Origin: Streptomyces eurocidicus
GTDB taxonomy: Bacteria; Actinomycetota; Actinomycetes; Streptomycetales; Streptomycetaceae
Assembly (NCBI RefSeq): GCF_002891295.1
Contig: NZ_LGUI01000015.1
Location: 1 to 64,000, forward strand
DNA length: 64,000 bases
Direction of reading: 5' to 3'
A model generated the notes under the pieces. It had not been told where the DNA came from, ran no database searches, and worked only from the letters and a program-made list of their open reading frames with translations. Position 1 is the stretch's first letter, and every line of letters starts with the position of its first letter. This document shows, piece after piece, positions 24,305 through 32,225 of the stretch. The position numbers and the translations under genes were made by a program.

Positions 24305-25843
24305 GTGCCCCATCCGACGCCCCACCCCATCGACGAGTCATTCCTCGCCCTGCCACTGCGCCCGCTGGCCGACGCGGCGCTCGCGCGTGCCCGCGCCCTG
24401 GGCGCCGAGCACGCGGACTTCCGCTTCGAGCGGGTGCGCAGCGCCTCCCTGCGGCTGCGCGACGCCCGGCTGGCGGGCTCCTCGGACACCACCGACGTCG
24501 GATACGCGGTGCGCGTCGTGCACGGCGGCTGCTGGGGCTTCGCGGCGGGCGTGGACCTGACGATGGACGCCGCGGCGCGGGTGGCGGGGCAGGCCGTGGC
24601 GATGGCGAGGCTGTCGGCGAAGGTCATCGCGGCGGCCGGCTCGGACGAGAGGGTGGAGCTGGCCGACGAGCCGGTGCACGCCGAGCGGACGTGGGTCTCC
24701 TCGTACGAGACCGACCCCTTCGGGGTGCCGGACGCGGAGAAGACCGCCCTGCTGGCGGAGTGGAGCGCGCGGCTGCTGGCGGGCGAGGGCGTCGCCCACG
24801 CGGACGCGTCGCTGCTCACCGTGCACGAGAACAAGTTCTACGCGGACTCCGCCGGTACGACCACCACCCAGCAGCGGGTCCGGCTGCACCCGCAGCTGAC
24901 GGCGGTCGCGGTGGACCCCGCGGGCGGCGGCTTCGACTCGATGCGCACCCTGGCGCCGCCGGCCGGCCGGGGCTGGGAGTATCTGACGGGCACCGGCTGG
25001 GACTGGGACGCCGAGCTGGCGGAGATGCCCGCGCTGCTGGCGGAGAAGATGCGCGCGCCGAGCGTCCGCGCCGGTGCGTACGACGTGGTGATCGACCCCT
25101 CCAACCTGTGGCTGACGATCCATGAGTCGATCGGGCACGCCACCGAGCTCGACCGGGCCCTCGGCTACGAGGCGGCGTACGCGGGCACGTCGTTCGCGAC
25201 GCCCGACAAGCTGGGCACCCTGAGGTACGGCTCGGAGATCATGAATGTGACGGGCGACCGGACCGCCGAGCACGGCCTGGCGACCGTCGGCTACGACGAC
25301 GAGGGCGTGGCGGCCCAGTCCTGGGACCTCGTCAAGGACGGCGTCCTCACCGGCTATCAGATGGACCGGCGCATCGCGAAGCTCACCGGCCTGGGCCGGT
25401 CCAACGGCTGCGCCTACGCCGACTCGCCCGCGCACGTGCCGGTGCAGCGGATGGCGAACGTCTCGCTCCGGCCGGCACCGGACGGCCCCTCGACCGAGGA
25501 GCTGATCGCCCGTGTGGAGAACGGGATCTATGTGGTCGGCGACCGCTCGTGGTCCATCGATATGCAGCGGTACAACTTCCAGTTCACCCAGCAGAGGGCG
25601 TACGCGATCCGGAACGGCCGGCTTCACGGACAGCTCCGGGATGTCGCCTACCAGGGGATCACCCCTGAGTTCTGGGGCTCCATGGAGGCCGTCGGCGGGC
25701 CGAGTACATACGTCCTGGGAGGGGCCTTCAACTGCGGAAAGGCCCAGCCCGGCCAGATCGCCGCGGTCTCCCACGGCTGCCCCTCGGCGCTCTTCCGGAA
25801 CGTGAACATCCTGAACGCTTCGGACGAGGCGGGGGGCTCCTGA
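24305..25843 (+). CDS. tldD: TldD-type metallopeptidase subunit
   Basis: A 512-residue TldD/PmbA (U62) protein. The zinc-site motif HESIGH is at residues 273-278, followed by the ELDRALGYEAAYAG segment. The conserved C-terminal glycine-rich region and GPSTYVLGGAFNCGKAQPGQ are present. TldD and TldE form a heterodimeric protease that trims unfolded peptides, including RiPP precursors and CcdA in E. coli. GTG at 24305 is chosen, with GGGAGGA upstream and a homolog-like start. The partner tldE lies about 700 nt downstream; a gene on the opposite strand separates them. Confidence 0.92.
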   Translation: MPHPTPHPIDESFLALPLRPLADAALARARALGAEHADFRFERVRSASLRLRDARLAGSSDTTDVGYAVRVVHGGCWGFAAGVDLTMDAAARVAGQAVAMARLSAKVIAAAGSDERVELADEPVHAERTWVSSYETDPFGVPDAEKTALLAEWSARLLAGEGVAHADASLLTVHENKFYADSAGTTTTQQRVRLHPQLTAVAVDPAGGGFDSMRTLAPPAGRGWEYLTGTGWDWDAELAEMPALLAEKMRAPSVRAGAYDVVIDPSNLWLTIHESIGHATELDRALGYEAAYAGTSFATPDKLGTLRYGSEIMNVTGDRTAEHGLATVGYDDEGVAAQSWDLVKDGVLTGYQMDRRIAKLTGLGRSNGCAYADSPAHVPVQRMANVSLRPAPDGPSTEELIARVENGIYVVGDRSWSIDMQRYNFQFTQQRAYAIRNGRLHGQLRDVAYQGITPEFWGSMEAVGGPSTYVLGGAFNCGKAQPGQIAAVSHGCPSALFRNVNILNASDEAGGS

Positions 25844-25948
25844 CGGAGCCGTCTGCCCTGTCCGCCGGGCGGGAGGACGGCCCCGGCGCCGTAGCGCGTC
25901 GGCGCCGTCCGCGGCGGTCCTCTCGAGGTCGCGCCCCGGGAGAGGCCC

Positions 25949-26365
25949 TCAGATCCGGGCGTTGAGGGTCATGAAGAACCGCCGCTCGATGAAGTGGTCG
26001 AAGGCCGGGCGCACCTCGCCGTCCACGAGGTCGACACCGCACATATAGAGCTCCGGACGGTTGGACAGCAGCTCGAAGTCCCGTACCGCGTCCTCGAAGC
26101 CGCACACCACGCCCGGCTCGGCGGCCGAATCGATCAGCAGGACGTGGTCGTGCGCGGCCATGGGCGTCCGCCGGGCCCACTCCACCGCCGCGTCGTCCGA
26201 GACGCCCGCCAGCGCGAGCGAGCGATGCGGGAGCTGACCCCAGTCGATGCCCGACCCCGCCCACGGAAGCGTGCACAGGTAGGCGTCGAACCCGGCCGAG
26301 AGGGACACGGGCCCCGCGCTCGCGCCGTGCTCGCCGAGCCAGCCGGAGATCTCGTCGATGCGCAT
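25949..26365 (-). CDS. Conserved hypothetical protein between tldD and tldE
   Basis: A 138-residue protein of unknown function, acidic overall. It starts MRIDEISGWLGEHGASAGPV and ends DHFIERRFFMTLNARI, and has no signal peptide, membrane segment or motif I know. Sequence such as HDHVLLIDSAAEPGVVCGFE and DFELLSNRPELYMCGVDLVDGE shows a regular mixed alpha/beta pattern and normal GC3, supporting a real gene. It lies antisense to the direction of tldD and tldE and interrupts what is usually a tight pair. Confidence 0.7.
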   Translation of the reverse strand: MRIDEISGWLGEHGASAGPVSLSAGFDAYLCTLPWAGSGIDWGQLPHRSLALAGVSDDAAVEWARRTPMAAHDHVLLIDSAAEPGVVCGFEDAVRDFELLSNRPELYMCGVDLVDGEVRPAFDHFIERRFFMTLNARI

Positions 26366-26551
26366 GCGCAGAGGCTAGGTCAGCGGCGCCCGGCGCCGGG
26401 CGCCGGGCGGGAAAAGCCACTGTCCTTCCGGGCGCCCCGGTGCTTACCCTGCGAAGGCGATCAATGAGGTGATCACAGCCGGAAGCGCTCAGTAGGCTCG
26501 GCTCCGACATCGACACGAGGTCGTCTTGAACACCACCGAGGAGGCCGGTCA

Positions 26552-27958
26552 GTGAGCTCTCGTACGACGCGCAGCCGGAACGCACCCCACGAGATCGTCG
26601 AGCGAGCCCTGGAGCTGTCCCGCGCCGACGGCTGTGTGGTGATCGCGAGCGAGGAGTCCACCGCCAATCTGCGCTGGGCCGGCAACGCCCTGACCACCAA
26701 CGGCGTCACCCGGGGCCGTACGGTCACCGTGATCGCCACCGTCGACGGCGCCGAGGGCACCGCCTCCGGTGTCGTCTCCCGGTCGGCGGTCACCGCGGCC
26801 GAGCTGGAGCCGCTGGTGCGGGCCGCCGAGGCCGCCGCGCGGGAGGCCGGGCCGGCCGAGGACGCGCGGCCGCTGGTGACGGGCGTACCGGGGTCCGCCG
26901 ACTTCACGGCGGCGCCCGCCGAGACCGGCGCCGCGGTCTTCGACGCCTTCGCGCCCGCGCTCGGCGAGTCCTTCGCCCGCGCCCGCGCCGAGGGCCGGGA
27001 GCTCTACGGCTTCGCCCACCACGAGGTCGCCTCGCACTACCTCGGCACCTCGACCGGGCTGCGGCTCCGCCACGACCAGCCCACCGGCACCCTGGAGCTG
27101 AACGCCAAGTCCCCGGACCGGCTGCGGTCCGCCTGGGCGGGCCGGGCGACCCGGGACTTCCGCGACGTCGACCCGCCGGCCCTCGACGCGGAGCTGGCGC
27201 GCCGGCTCTCCTGGGCGGAGCGGCGGATCGAGCTGCCCGCCGGGCGGTACGAGACGCTGCTGCCGCCGACGGCCGTGGCCGACCTGCTGATCTACCAGCA
27301 GTGGTCGGCGACGGCCCGGGACGCGGCCGAGGGCCGTACGGTCTTCTCCAAGCAGGGCGGCGGCACCCGGATCGGCGAGAAGCTGTCGCGGCTGCCGCTG
27401 ACCCTGAGCAGCGACCCGGCCGCCGAGGGCCTGGAGTGCGCGCCCTTCGTGCTCACCGCGAGCTCCGGCGACGACGCGTCCGTCTTCGACAACGGCCTGC
27501 CGCTGGGCCGGACGGACTGGATCCGCGACGGGGTGCTGGAGCGCCTGGTGACCACCCGGCACAGCGCCGGCCTGACGGACCTGCCGGTGGCGCCCTTCGT
27601 CGACAACCTGATCCTGGACGCGGGCGGCACCCGCTCGCTGGACGAGATGGTCGCCGCCACCGACCGCGGCCTGCTGCTGACCTGCCTCTGGTACATCCGC
27701 GAGGTCGACCCCGCGTCGCTGCTGCTCACCGGGCTGACCCGGGACGGCGTCTATCTGGTGGAGAACGGCGAGGTCGTCGGCGAGGTCAACAACTTCCGCT
27801 TCAACGAGTCGCCGGTCTCGCTGCTGTCCCGCGCCACCGAGGCCGGGCGCACCGAGCGGACGCTGCCGCGCGAGTGGGGCGACTACTTCACCCGTGCCGC
27901 GACGCCCGCCCTGCGCGTGCCGGACTTCAACATGAGCTCGGTCAGCCAGGGGGTGTGA
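26552..27958 (+). CDS. tldE: TldE/PmbA-type protease subunit
   Basis: A 468-residue TldD/PmbA-family protein without the HExxxH zinc motif, as expected for the TldE partner. Typical elements are the N-terminal RADGCVVIASEESTANLRWA, the central GYxT-like region and the C-terminal GVYLVENGEVVGEVNNFRFN. It would pair with TldD to make the active protease. The GTG at 26552 follows GAGGAGG. TAGGCT at 26493-26498 is a possible -10 element, implying its own promoter rather than readthrough from tldD. Confidence 0.92.
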   Translation: MSSRTTRSRNAPHEIVERALELSRADGCVVIASEESTANLRWAGNALTTNGVTRGRTVTVIATVDGAEGTASGVVSRSAVTAAELEPLVRAAEAAAREAGPAEDARPLVTGVPGSADFTAAPAETGAAVFDAFAPALGESFARARAEGRELYGFAHHEVASHYLGTSTGLRLRHDQPTGTLELNAKSPDRLRSAWAGRATRDFRDVDPPALDAELARRLSWAERRIELPAGRYETLLPPTAVADLLIYQQWSATARDAAEGRTVFSKQGGGTRIGEKLSRLPLTLSSDPAAEGLECAPFVLTASSGDDASVFDNGLPLGRTDWIRDGVLERLVTTRHSAGLTDLPVAPFVDNLILDAGGTRSLDEMVAATDRGLLLTCLWYIREVDPASLLLTGLTRDGVYLVENGEVVGEVNNFRFNESPVSLLSRATEAGRTERTLPREWGDYFTRAATPALRVPDFNMSSVSQGV

Positions 27959-28080
27959 CAGACGGGGCGCGCGACCGGTCCGAATAGACTGGTCCGCGTC
28001 CGACCTGTCCGTCACCGGGCCCCGCGCCCGCTCCGCTTCACCTTCATCGCTCCGCCCCATCGATCACCAGGAACGTCAAC

Positions 28081-29505
28081 ATGACACGCCTCGGCGAATC
28101 CGTCGCCCGCGCCGGCGAGCTCCTCGCGCAGGACCTCTCCTCCGACCAGACCGTCCAGCGGCTGCTCACGGAGACGGGCTCGCGGCGCTATCTCGATCTG
28201 ACGGATCTGTCGGCGAAGGAGCAGGCCGAGCTGATCGCCTCCCGCACGGTCGAGGTGCTGCCGGGCGTGGCGAAGCTCGCCGAGCGCATCGACCAGCGGA
28301 AGGCCGAGGGCAAGGGCCTCTCCATCAAGCTGGGCATCGACCCGACGGCGGCCGACGTCCACCTCGGCCACGCCGTACCGGTGATCATCCTCAGCCGGTT
28401 CCAGCGCATGGGACATGACGTCACCCTGCTCATCGGTGACTTCACGGCCAAGATCGGCGACCCGACGGGCCGTACGGCGGAGCGCCCGCCGCTGACGGAC
28501 GAGGACATCGCCCGGAACCTGGCGGGCTACCGCGAGCAGGTCCGGCCGTTCTTCGACTTCGAGAAGGTCACCTTCGTCCAGAACAGCTCCTGGCTGGCCC
28601 CGTACACCTTCCCGGAGCTGCTCGGGCTGCTCTCCCAGGTGCCGGTCTCGCAGCTGCTCCAGCGCGAGGACTTCCGCACCCGGCTGGCGGCCGGCTCGGG
28701 CCTGTCCATGGCCGAGCTGCTCTACCCGATCGCACAGGGCCTGGACTCGGTCGCGCTGGACTGCGACGTCGAGCTCGGTGGCGCGGACCAGCTGCTCAAC
28801 CTCCAGATGGGCCGCAAGCTGATGGAGCTGCGGGGGCAGAAGCCGCAGCTCGTCGTCACGATGCCGCTGATCGAGGGCACGGACGGCACGGGCGCGAAGA
28901 TGTCCAAGTCCAAGGGCAACTACGTGGGTCTGACCGCCCCGGCCGACGATGTCTTCGGCAAGATCATGTCGGTGCCGGACCGGCTGATGGAGCCCTACCT
29001 CAAGGCGTGGACGGAGTGGACGGACCAGGAGGTCACCCAGGTCCTGGCCCGGGTCGAGGACCGGTCGCTGCACCCGATGGACCTCAAGAAGGTCCTGGCC
29101 GGCGAGGTCGTCACGGCGCTGTACGGCGTCGAGGCCGCCATGGCGGCACGCGCCGGGTTCATCGCGCAGTTCTCGAAGAAGAGCTTCACCGATGTGGAGT
29201 CGCTGCCCGTGGTGGAGCTGGCGGAGCACGGCGCGGAGCCCGCGACGACGGTGCTCAGCCAGGTGCTGGGCTTCCAGCCGAGCGCCTCGGCCGCGCGCCG
29301 GGTCGCCAAGCAGAACGGTCTGCGGCTGATCGTGGAGCACGCGGGCGGCCAGGAGTCGGTCGTGCTGGCCGAGGCCCAGGCCATCCGCCCGCTGGCGGAG
29401 GTCGTCAAGGAGACCCTGGCCGCCGCGGCCGGGTCCGGGGCGGGCGAGGTCACCGGGGTGTACCTCAAGGCCGGCCGGAAGATCGCGCAGCTCGGCGGCG
29501 TCTGA
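28081..29505 (+). CDS. tyrS: Tyrosyl-tRNA synthetase
   Basis: A 474-residue class I synthetase that charges tRNA-Tyr. The HIGH-type signature HLGH is at 94-97 within GIDPTAADVHLGHAVP, and KMSKS is at 273-277 in GAKMSKSKGNYVG. A C-terminal S4-like RNA-binding region (about 405-474; VLGFQPSASAARRVAKQNGL) closes the protein. The N-terminus is longer than in Bacillus or E. coli TyrRS. TAGACT at 27985-27990 is a candidate -10 element. No T-box is recognisable in the 120-nt leader. Confidence 0.95.
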   Translation: MTRLGESVARAGELLAQDLSSDQTVQRLLTETGSRRYLDLTDLSAKEQAELIASRTVEVLPGVAKLAERIDQRKAEGKGLSIKLGIDPTAADVHLGHAVPVIILSRFQRMGHDVTLLIGDFTAKIGDPTGRTAERPPLTDEDIARNLAGYREQVRPFFDFEKVTFVQNSSWLAPYTFPELLGLLSQVPVSQLLQREDFRTRLAAGSGLSMAELLYPIAQGLDSVALDCDVELGGADQLLNLQMGRKLMELRGQKPQLVVTMPLIEGTDGTGAKMSKSKGNYVGLTAPADDVFGKIMSVPDRLMEPYLKAWTEWTDQEVTQVLARVEDRSLHPMDLKKVLAGEVVTALYGVEAAMAARAGFIAQFSKKSFTDVESLPVVELAEHGAEPATTVLSQVLGFQPSASAARRVAKQNGLRLIVEHAGGQESVVLAEAQAIRPLAEVVKETLAAAAGSGAGEVTGVYLKAGRKIAQLGGV

Positions 29506-29557
29506 TCCCCGACGGCTCCTCCCGGGTTTCCGGGGCGGGGCCGCCGGGCGAATGGTT

Positions 29558-29593
29558 CCAGGGGCGGTCCGGTGCGTACCGGACCGCCCCTGG
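29558..29593. terminator. Bidirectional terminator after tyrS
   Basis: A perfect 16-bp stem (29558-29573 with 29578-29593) with a GCGT loop lies between the convergent tyrS and GlsB-family genes. Confidence 0.85.
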
Positions 29594-29621
29594 CGTCCGT
29601 CGCCGCCCCGGGGCGGGAGCT

Positions 29622-29900
29622 TCAGGCGTGGGACTTCTTGCCGCCTCGCATCCCGACCCACAGCCGGTCGCCGATGGCGACCACGAGAACCGCGCCGGCC
29701 AGCTGGAGCAGGTGCCGCCCCCAGTCGATGCCCTTGGTGTCGTTGATGCCCAGCCCGGTGGCCGCCCAGTTCCCGAGAACGCTGCCGATCATGCCGAAGA
29801 TGACCGTCAGCCAGAGTGGGATCTGCTGTTTGCCCGGCAGGATCGCCTTGGCGATCAGGCCCAGGACCAGACCGACGATGATTGCCCACAACCAGCTCAT
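29622..29900 (-). CDS. GlsB/YeaQ/YmgE-family small membrane protein
   Basis: A 92-residue membrane protein with three hydrophobic segments. The first carries the family motif WAIIVGLVLGLIAKAILPGK, and the second is LWLTVIFGMIGSVLGNW. The family (transglycosylase-associated, GlsB) is linked to general and bile/acid stress in other bacteria. The C-terminal third (GAVLVVAIGDRLWVGMRGGKK) is also hydrophobic. GAGGAGG lies 5 nt before the ATG at 29900. Single gene. Confidence 0.88.
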   Translation of the reverse strand: MSWLWAIIVGLVLGLIAKAILPGKQQIPLWLTVIFGMIGSVLGNWAATGLGINDTKGIDWGRHLLQLAGAVLVVAIGDRLWVGMRGGKKSHA

Positions 29901-30122
29901 GTCGCCTCCTCGTGCGGCGCGATATGGCGTGCTCCGCCATTCTGGGGCCGCTGTCCCTACGCCGCACTTCGGACCGGCCGCTACGCCTTCGGTACGGGCT
30001 TCGCACCAGGTCGGGCCGGAGTCTCGGGGTGCCCCGGTCTCGTCGCCGGACCCGGCCGGGCGTAACGTGGAATACGTCCTGGACAGAGGCGCTTCGTCGC
30101 GGCGATCGGGTGGTGGAACGTG

Positions 30123-30509
30123 ATGCGGAAGCAGGGCGGGGCGGAGGTCTTCAGGATCACCGGGGCCCGTCGTGGACTGGCCGAGGACGTGCGCGGCCGC
30201 CAGCGCCGCTACGTCATCTCGATGCTGATCCGCACCCTCTCGGTGGTGCTCACCGTGGTGCTGTGGAACGTCGAGCGCTATGTGGCCATAGGCACGCTCG
30301 TCCTGGGCGCGCTGCTGCCCTACGTCGCGGTCGTGATCGCCAACGCGGGCCGGGAGAACGTCCCTTCGCTGCCCGGTACGTTCGTCCCCGCTCCGACCCG
30401 TCCGGTGCTGCCGCCTCCGCCTCCCGCGGACATGGCGGAATCGGGGTCGGAATCCGGCCGCCGGGCGGCACCGCCGTCCTCCGGCGATCAGGGTCGTGAC
30501 CACGACTGA
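30123..30509 (+). CDS. DUF3099-family membrane protein
   Basis: A 128-residue actinobacterial protein of the DUF3099 family. The conserved start MRKQGGAEVFRITGARRGLA precedes two membrane segments (MLIRTLSVVLTVVLWNV and ERYVAIGTLVLGALLPYVAV, about 33-72). A flexible Pro/Ser-rich C-terminus follows. ATG at 30123 is preferred over GTG at 30120 because GGTGG is 6 nt upstream and homologs start MRKQ. Function unknown. Confidence 0.82.
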   Translation: MRKQGGAEVFRITGARRGLAEDVRGRQRRYVISMLIRTLSVVLTVVLWNVERYVAIGTLVLGALLPYVAVVIANAGRENVPSLPGTFVPAPTRPVLPPPPPADMAESGSESGRRAAPPSSGDQGRDHD

Positions 30510-30653
30510 TGTCCCGAGGGGGCGGAACGGGCCCCCGGGCACTGCGCCAAGCTCAAGAAAACCTCAGATCAATCATGTGGTTTCAGTGCCGCGCGCCGGG
30601 CACCCCGTGACATACTTCCTAAGCGCTCCGCATCCCCCGTCGGAGCGACAGAC

Positions 30654-30691
30654 CGACGCCGGGCGGCTCCCCCCGTGGCTGCCCGGCGTCG
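30654..30691. other. Stable hairpin in the gap between the DUF3099 gene and the next small gene
   Basis: An 11-bp perfect stem (30654-30664 with 30681-30691) is preceded by a 7-bp stem (CGCTCCG...CGGAGCG) at about 30624-30647. They may form the terminator of the DUF3099 gene or part of a structured leader. The gap 30510-30749 holds nothing else I can define. Confidence 0.5.
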
Positions 30692-30737
30692 CCGTGTGTC
30701 CACCCGGGCAGGGTCCTGCCGCCCGTGGCGCGGGACG

Positions 30738-30743
30738 TAGAGT
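30738..30743 (+). promoter_or_regulatory. Candidate -10 element of a leaderless transcript
   Basis: TAGAGT at 30738-30743 ends 6 nt before the GTG at 30750, and no Shine-Dalgarno sequence intervenes apart from a GGGG run. No clear -35 hexamer is seen. Confidence 0.4.
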
Positions 30744-30749
30744 CGGGGT

Positions 30750-30974
30750 GTGAACTCCCCTGATGACGCCGTGATCTGTTCCGCCAAGGGCTGCCGCGCC
30801 GACGCGGTGTGGGTACTGGCGTGGAACAACCCCAAGCTGCACACGCCCGATCGCCGCAAGACATGGCTCGCGTGCGAGGAGCACCGCGAGCACCTGTCCA
30901 ACTTCCTCGATCTGCGGGGGTTCCTCAAGGACGTGGTGACGCTGGCGGAGTGGGAGGCGCGGTCCTCCTCGTAG
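30750..30974 (+). CDS. Small conserved actinobacterial protein with Cys/His cluster
   Basis: A 74-residue protein, MNSPDDAVICSAKGCRADAV..., with a possible metal site formed by Cys in ICSAKGC and the CEEHREHL segment, and several conserved Trp residues (VWVLAWNNPKLHT, KTWLACEEH). It is widely conserved in Streptomyces; I recall a transferred 'acetone carboxylase' label in databases that is not supported by this sequence. The likely role is unknown; zinc binding is inference from the Cys/His pattern. Confidence 0.75.
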   Translation: MNSPDDAVICSAKGCRADAVWVLAWNNPKLHTPDRRKTWLACEEHREHLSNFLDLRGFLKDVVTLAEWEARSSS

Positions 30975-31017
30975 CGTCCTGCTCGTAGCGGTCCTGCTCG
31001 TGGTCGAGGGTCCCTCC

Positions 31018-31080
31018 CGCTGTCGGGGGCAGCGCCCCGAAAGGGCCGCGGGGAACCGCGCGGCCGGCCACGCCGCACCC
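31018..31080 (-). repeat. Dispersed repeat containing the CGCGGTTCCCCGCG motif, copy 1
   Basis: On the minus strand this reads GGCCGGCCGCGCGGTTCCCC, then GCGGCCCTTTCGGGGCGCTGCC. Nearly the same sequence lies at 58305-58348 on the plus strand (GGCCGGTCGCGCGGTTCCCC, then GCGCCCCTTCGGGCGCTGCC). I recognise it as a very common Streptomyces intergenic motif. It contains a short CCCTTTCGGGG-type hairpin and may act as the moaA terminator. Confidence 0.65.
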
Positions 31081-31112
31081 GCGGACGACCCGCCGGAGGG
31101 CCGGCGGAGCGC

Positions 31113-32102
31113 TCAGCCGCCGATCGCCGACATCGGCCGCTGCGGCTGGAGGAACTCCGGGTCGTCCAGGCCGGAGCCGGCCTTCTTGCCCCACATGGCC
31201 CGCCGCCACAGCGCGGCCATCTCCTCGTCCGTGGCCCCGGAGCGCAGCGCCCCCCGCAGGTCCGACTCCTCGCGCGCGAACAGGCAGGTGCGCACCTGGC
31301 CGTCGGCGGTGAGGCGGGTGCGGTCGCAGGCGGCGCAGAAGGGGCGGGTGACGGAGGCGATCACGCCGACCCGGGCGGGGCCGCCGTCGACCCGCCAGCG
31401 CTCGGCGGGGGCGGAGCCGCGCTCGGTGCCGCCCTCGGGGGTCAGCTCGAAGCGGGTGCGCAGGCTCGCGAGGATGTCCTCGGCGGTGATCATGCCGTCG
31501 CGCTTCCAGCCGTGCTGGGCGTCGAGCGGCATCTGCTCGATGAAGCGCAGTTCGTAGCCGTTGCCGACGGCCCAGGCGAGGAGGTCGGGCGCCTCGTCGT
31601 CGTTGAACCCGGGCATCAGGACGGTGTTGACCTTGACCGGGGTGAGCCCCGCGGCGCGGGCCGCGGCGAGGCCGTCCAGCACGTCCTGATGGCGCTTGCG
31701 CCGGGTCAGGGTGTGGAAGACGTCGGGGCGCAGGGTGTCGAGGGAGACGTTGACGCGGTCGAGGCCGGCGTCCGCGAGCGCCTGGGCGGTACGGGCCAGC
31801 CCGATGCCGTTGGTGGTGAGGGACATCCGGGGGCGCGGCCGGAGGGCGGCACAGCGCTCGACGAGGGCCACGAGGCCGGGGCGGAGCAGGGGCTCGCCGC
31901 CGGTGAAACGGACCTCGGTGACGCCGAGGTCCGTGACCGCTATGCGGATGAGGCGGAGGATCTCGTCGTCGGTGAGCAGGTCGGGCTTGGCCAGCCAGCT
32001 CAGGCCCTCCTCCGGCATGCAGTAGGTGCAGCGGAGGTTGCAGCGGTCGGTGAGCGAGACGCGTAGATCAGTGGCGGTGCGGCCGTAGGTGTCGATGAGC
32101 AC
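31113..32102 (-). CDS. moaA: GTP 3',8-cyclase MoaA
   Basis: A 329-residue radical-SAM enzyme that starts molybdenum-cofactor synthesis from GTP. The N-terminal 4Fe-4S/SAM motif is DRCNLRCTYC (Cys23, Cys27, Cys30). The second cluster is in FCAACDRTRLTADGQVRTCLF, and the functionally important C-terminal Gly-Gly is retained (SAIGG). The GTG at 32102 is chosen because GGGAGGGG lies 9 nt upstream; a longer frame would run through an inverted repeat. No other moa gene is adjacent. Confidence 0.96.
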   Translation of the reverse strand: MLIDTYGRTATDLRVSLTDRCNLRCTYCMPEEGLSWLAKPDLLTDDEILRLIRIAVTDLGVTEVRFTGGEPLLRPGLVALVERCAALRPRPRMSLTTNGIGLARTAQALADAGLDRVNVSLDTLRPDVFHTLTRRKRHQDVLDGLAAARAAGLTPVKVNTVLMPGFNDDEAPDLLAWAVGNGYELRFIEQMPLDAQHGWKRDGMITAEDILASLRTRFELTPEGGTERGSAPAERWRVDGGPARVGVIASVTRPFCAACDRTRLTADGQVRTCLFAREESDLRGALRSGATDEEMAALWRRAMWGKKAGSGLDDPEFLQPQRPMSAIGG

Positions 32103-32161
32103 GGTGACGGCCCCTCCCGCGAACTGGCGACGGTGATGCGTTCGATGTCTCGCAGCGTACG

Positions 32162-32206
32162 CGATGCCCCTGGTGTTCAACAGATCGTTGAACACCAGGG
32201 GCATCG
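32162..32206. terminator. Perfect 20-bp inverted repeat between the acetate permease gene and moaA
   Basis: Bases 32162-32181 and 32187-32206 are perfect inverted copies around a 5-nt AGATC loop. It begins 19 nt downstream of the permease stop codon and 60 nt upstream of the moaA start, and is much less GC-rich than its surroundings (TGGTGTTCAAC arms). Most likely it terminates the permease operon; an operator role for moaA is possible. Confidence 0.75.
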
Positions 32207-32225
32207 GCGGGCCCGTGCGGGCGGG

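Noticed and set aside
26384..26412. CGGCGCCCGGCGCCGGGCGCC run upstream of tldE as a regulatory array
   Set aside because: It is a short GC-rich microrepeat with self-complementary units, too simple to assign a function.
27959..28080. T-box leader for tyrS
   Set aside because: The leader is only about 120 nt and the conserved T-box TGGNACCGCG element is absent.
31113..32204. Longer MoaA with an N-terminus encoded by the 20-bp inverted repeat
   Set aside because: GTG at 32102 has a strong ribosome-binding site and gives the normal MoaA start.
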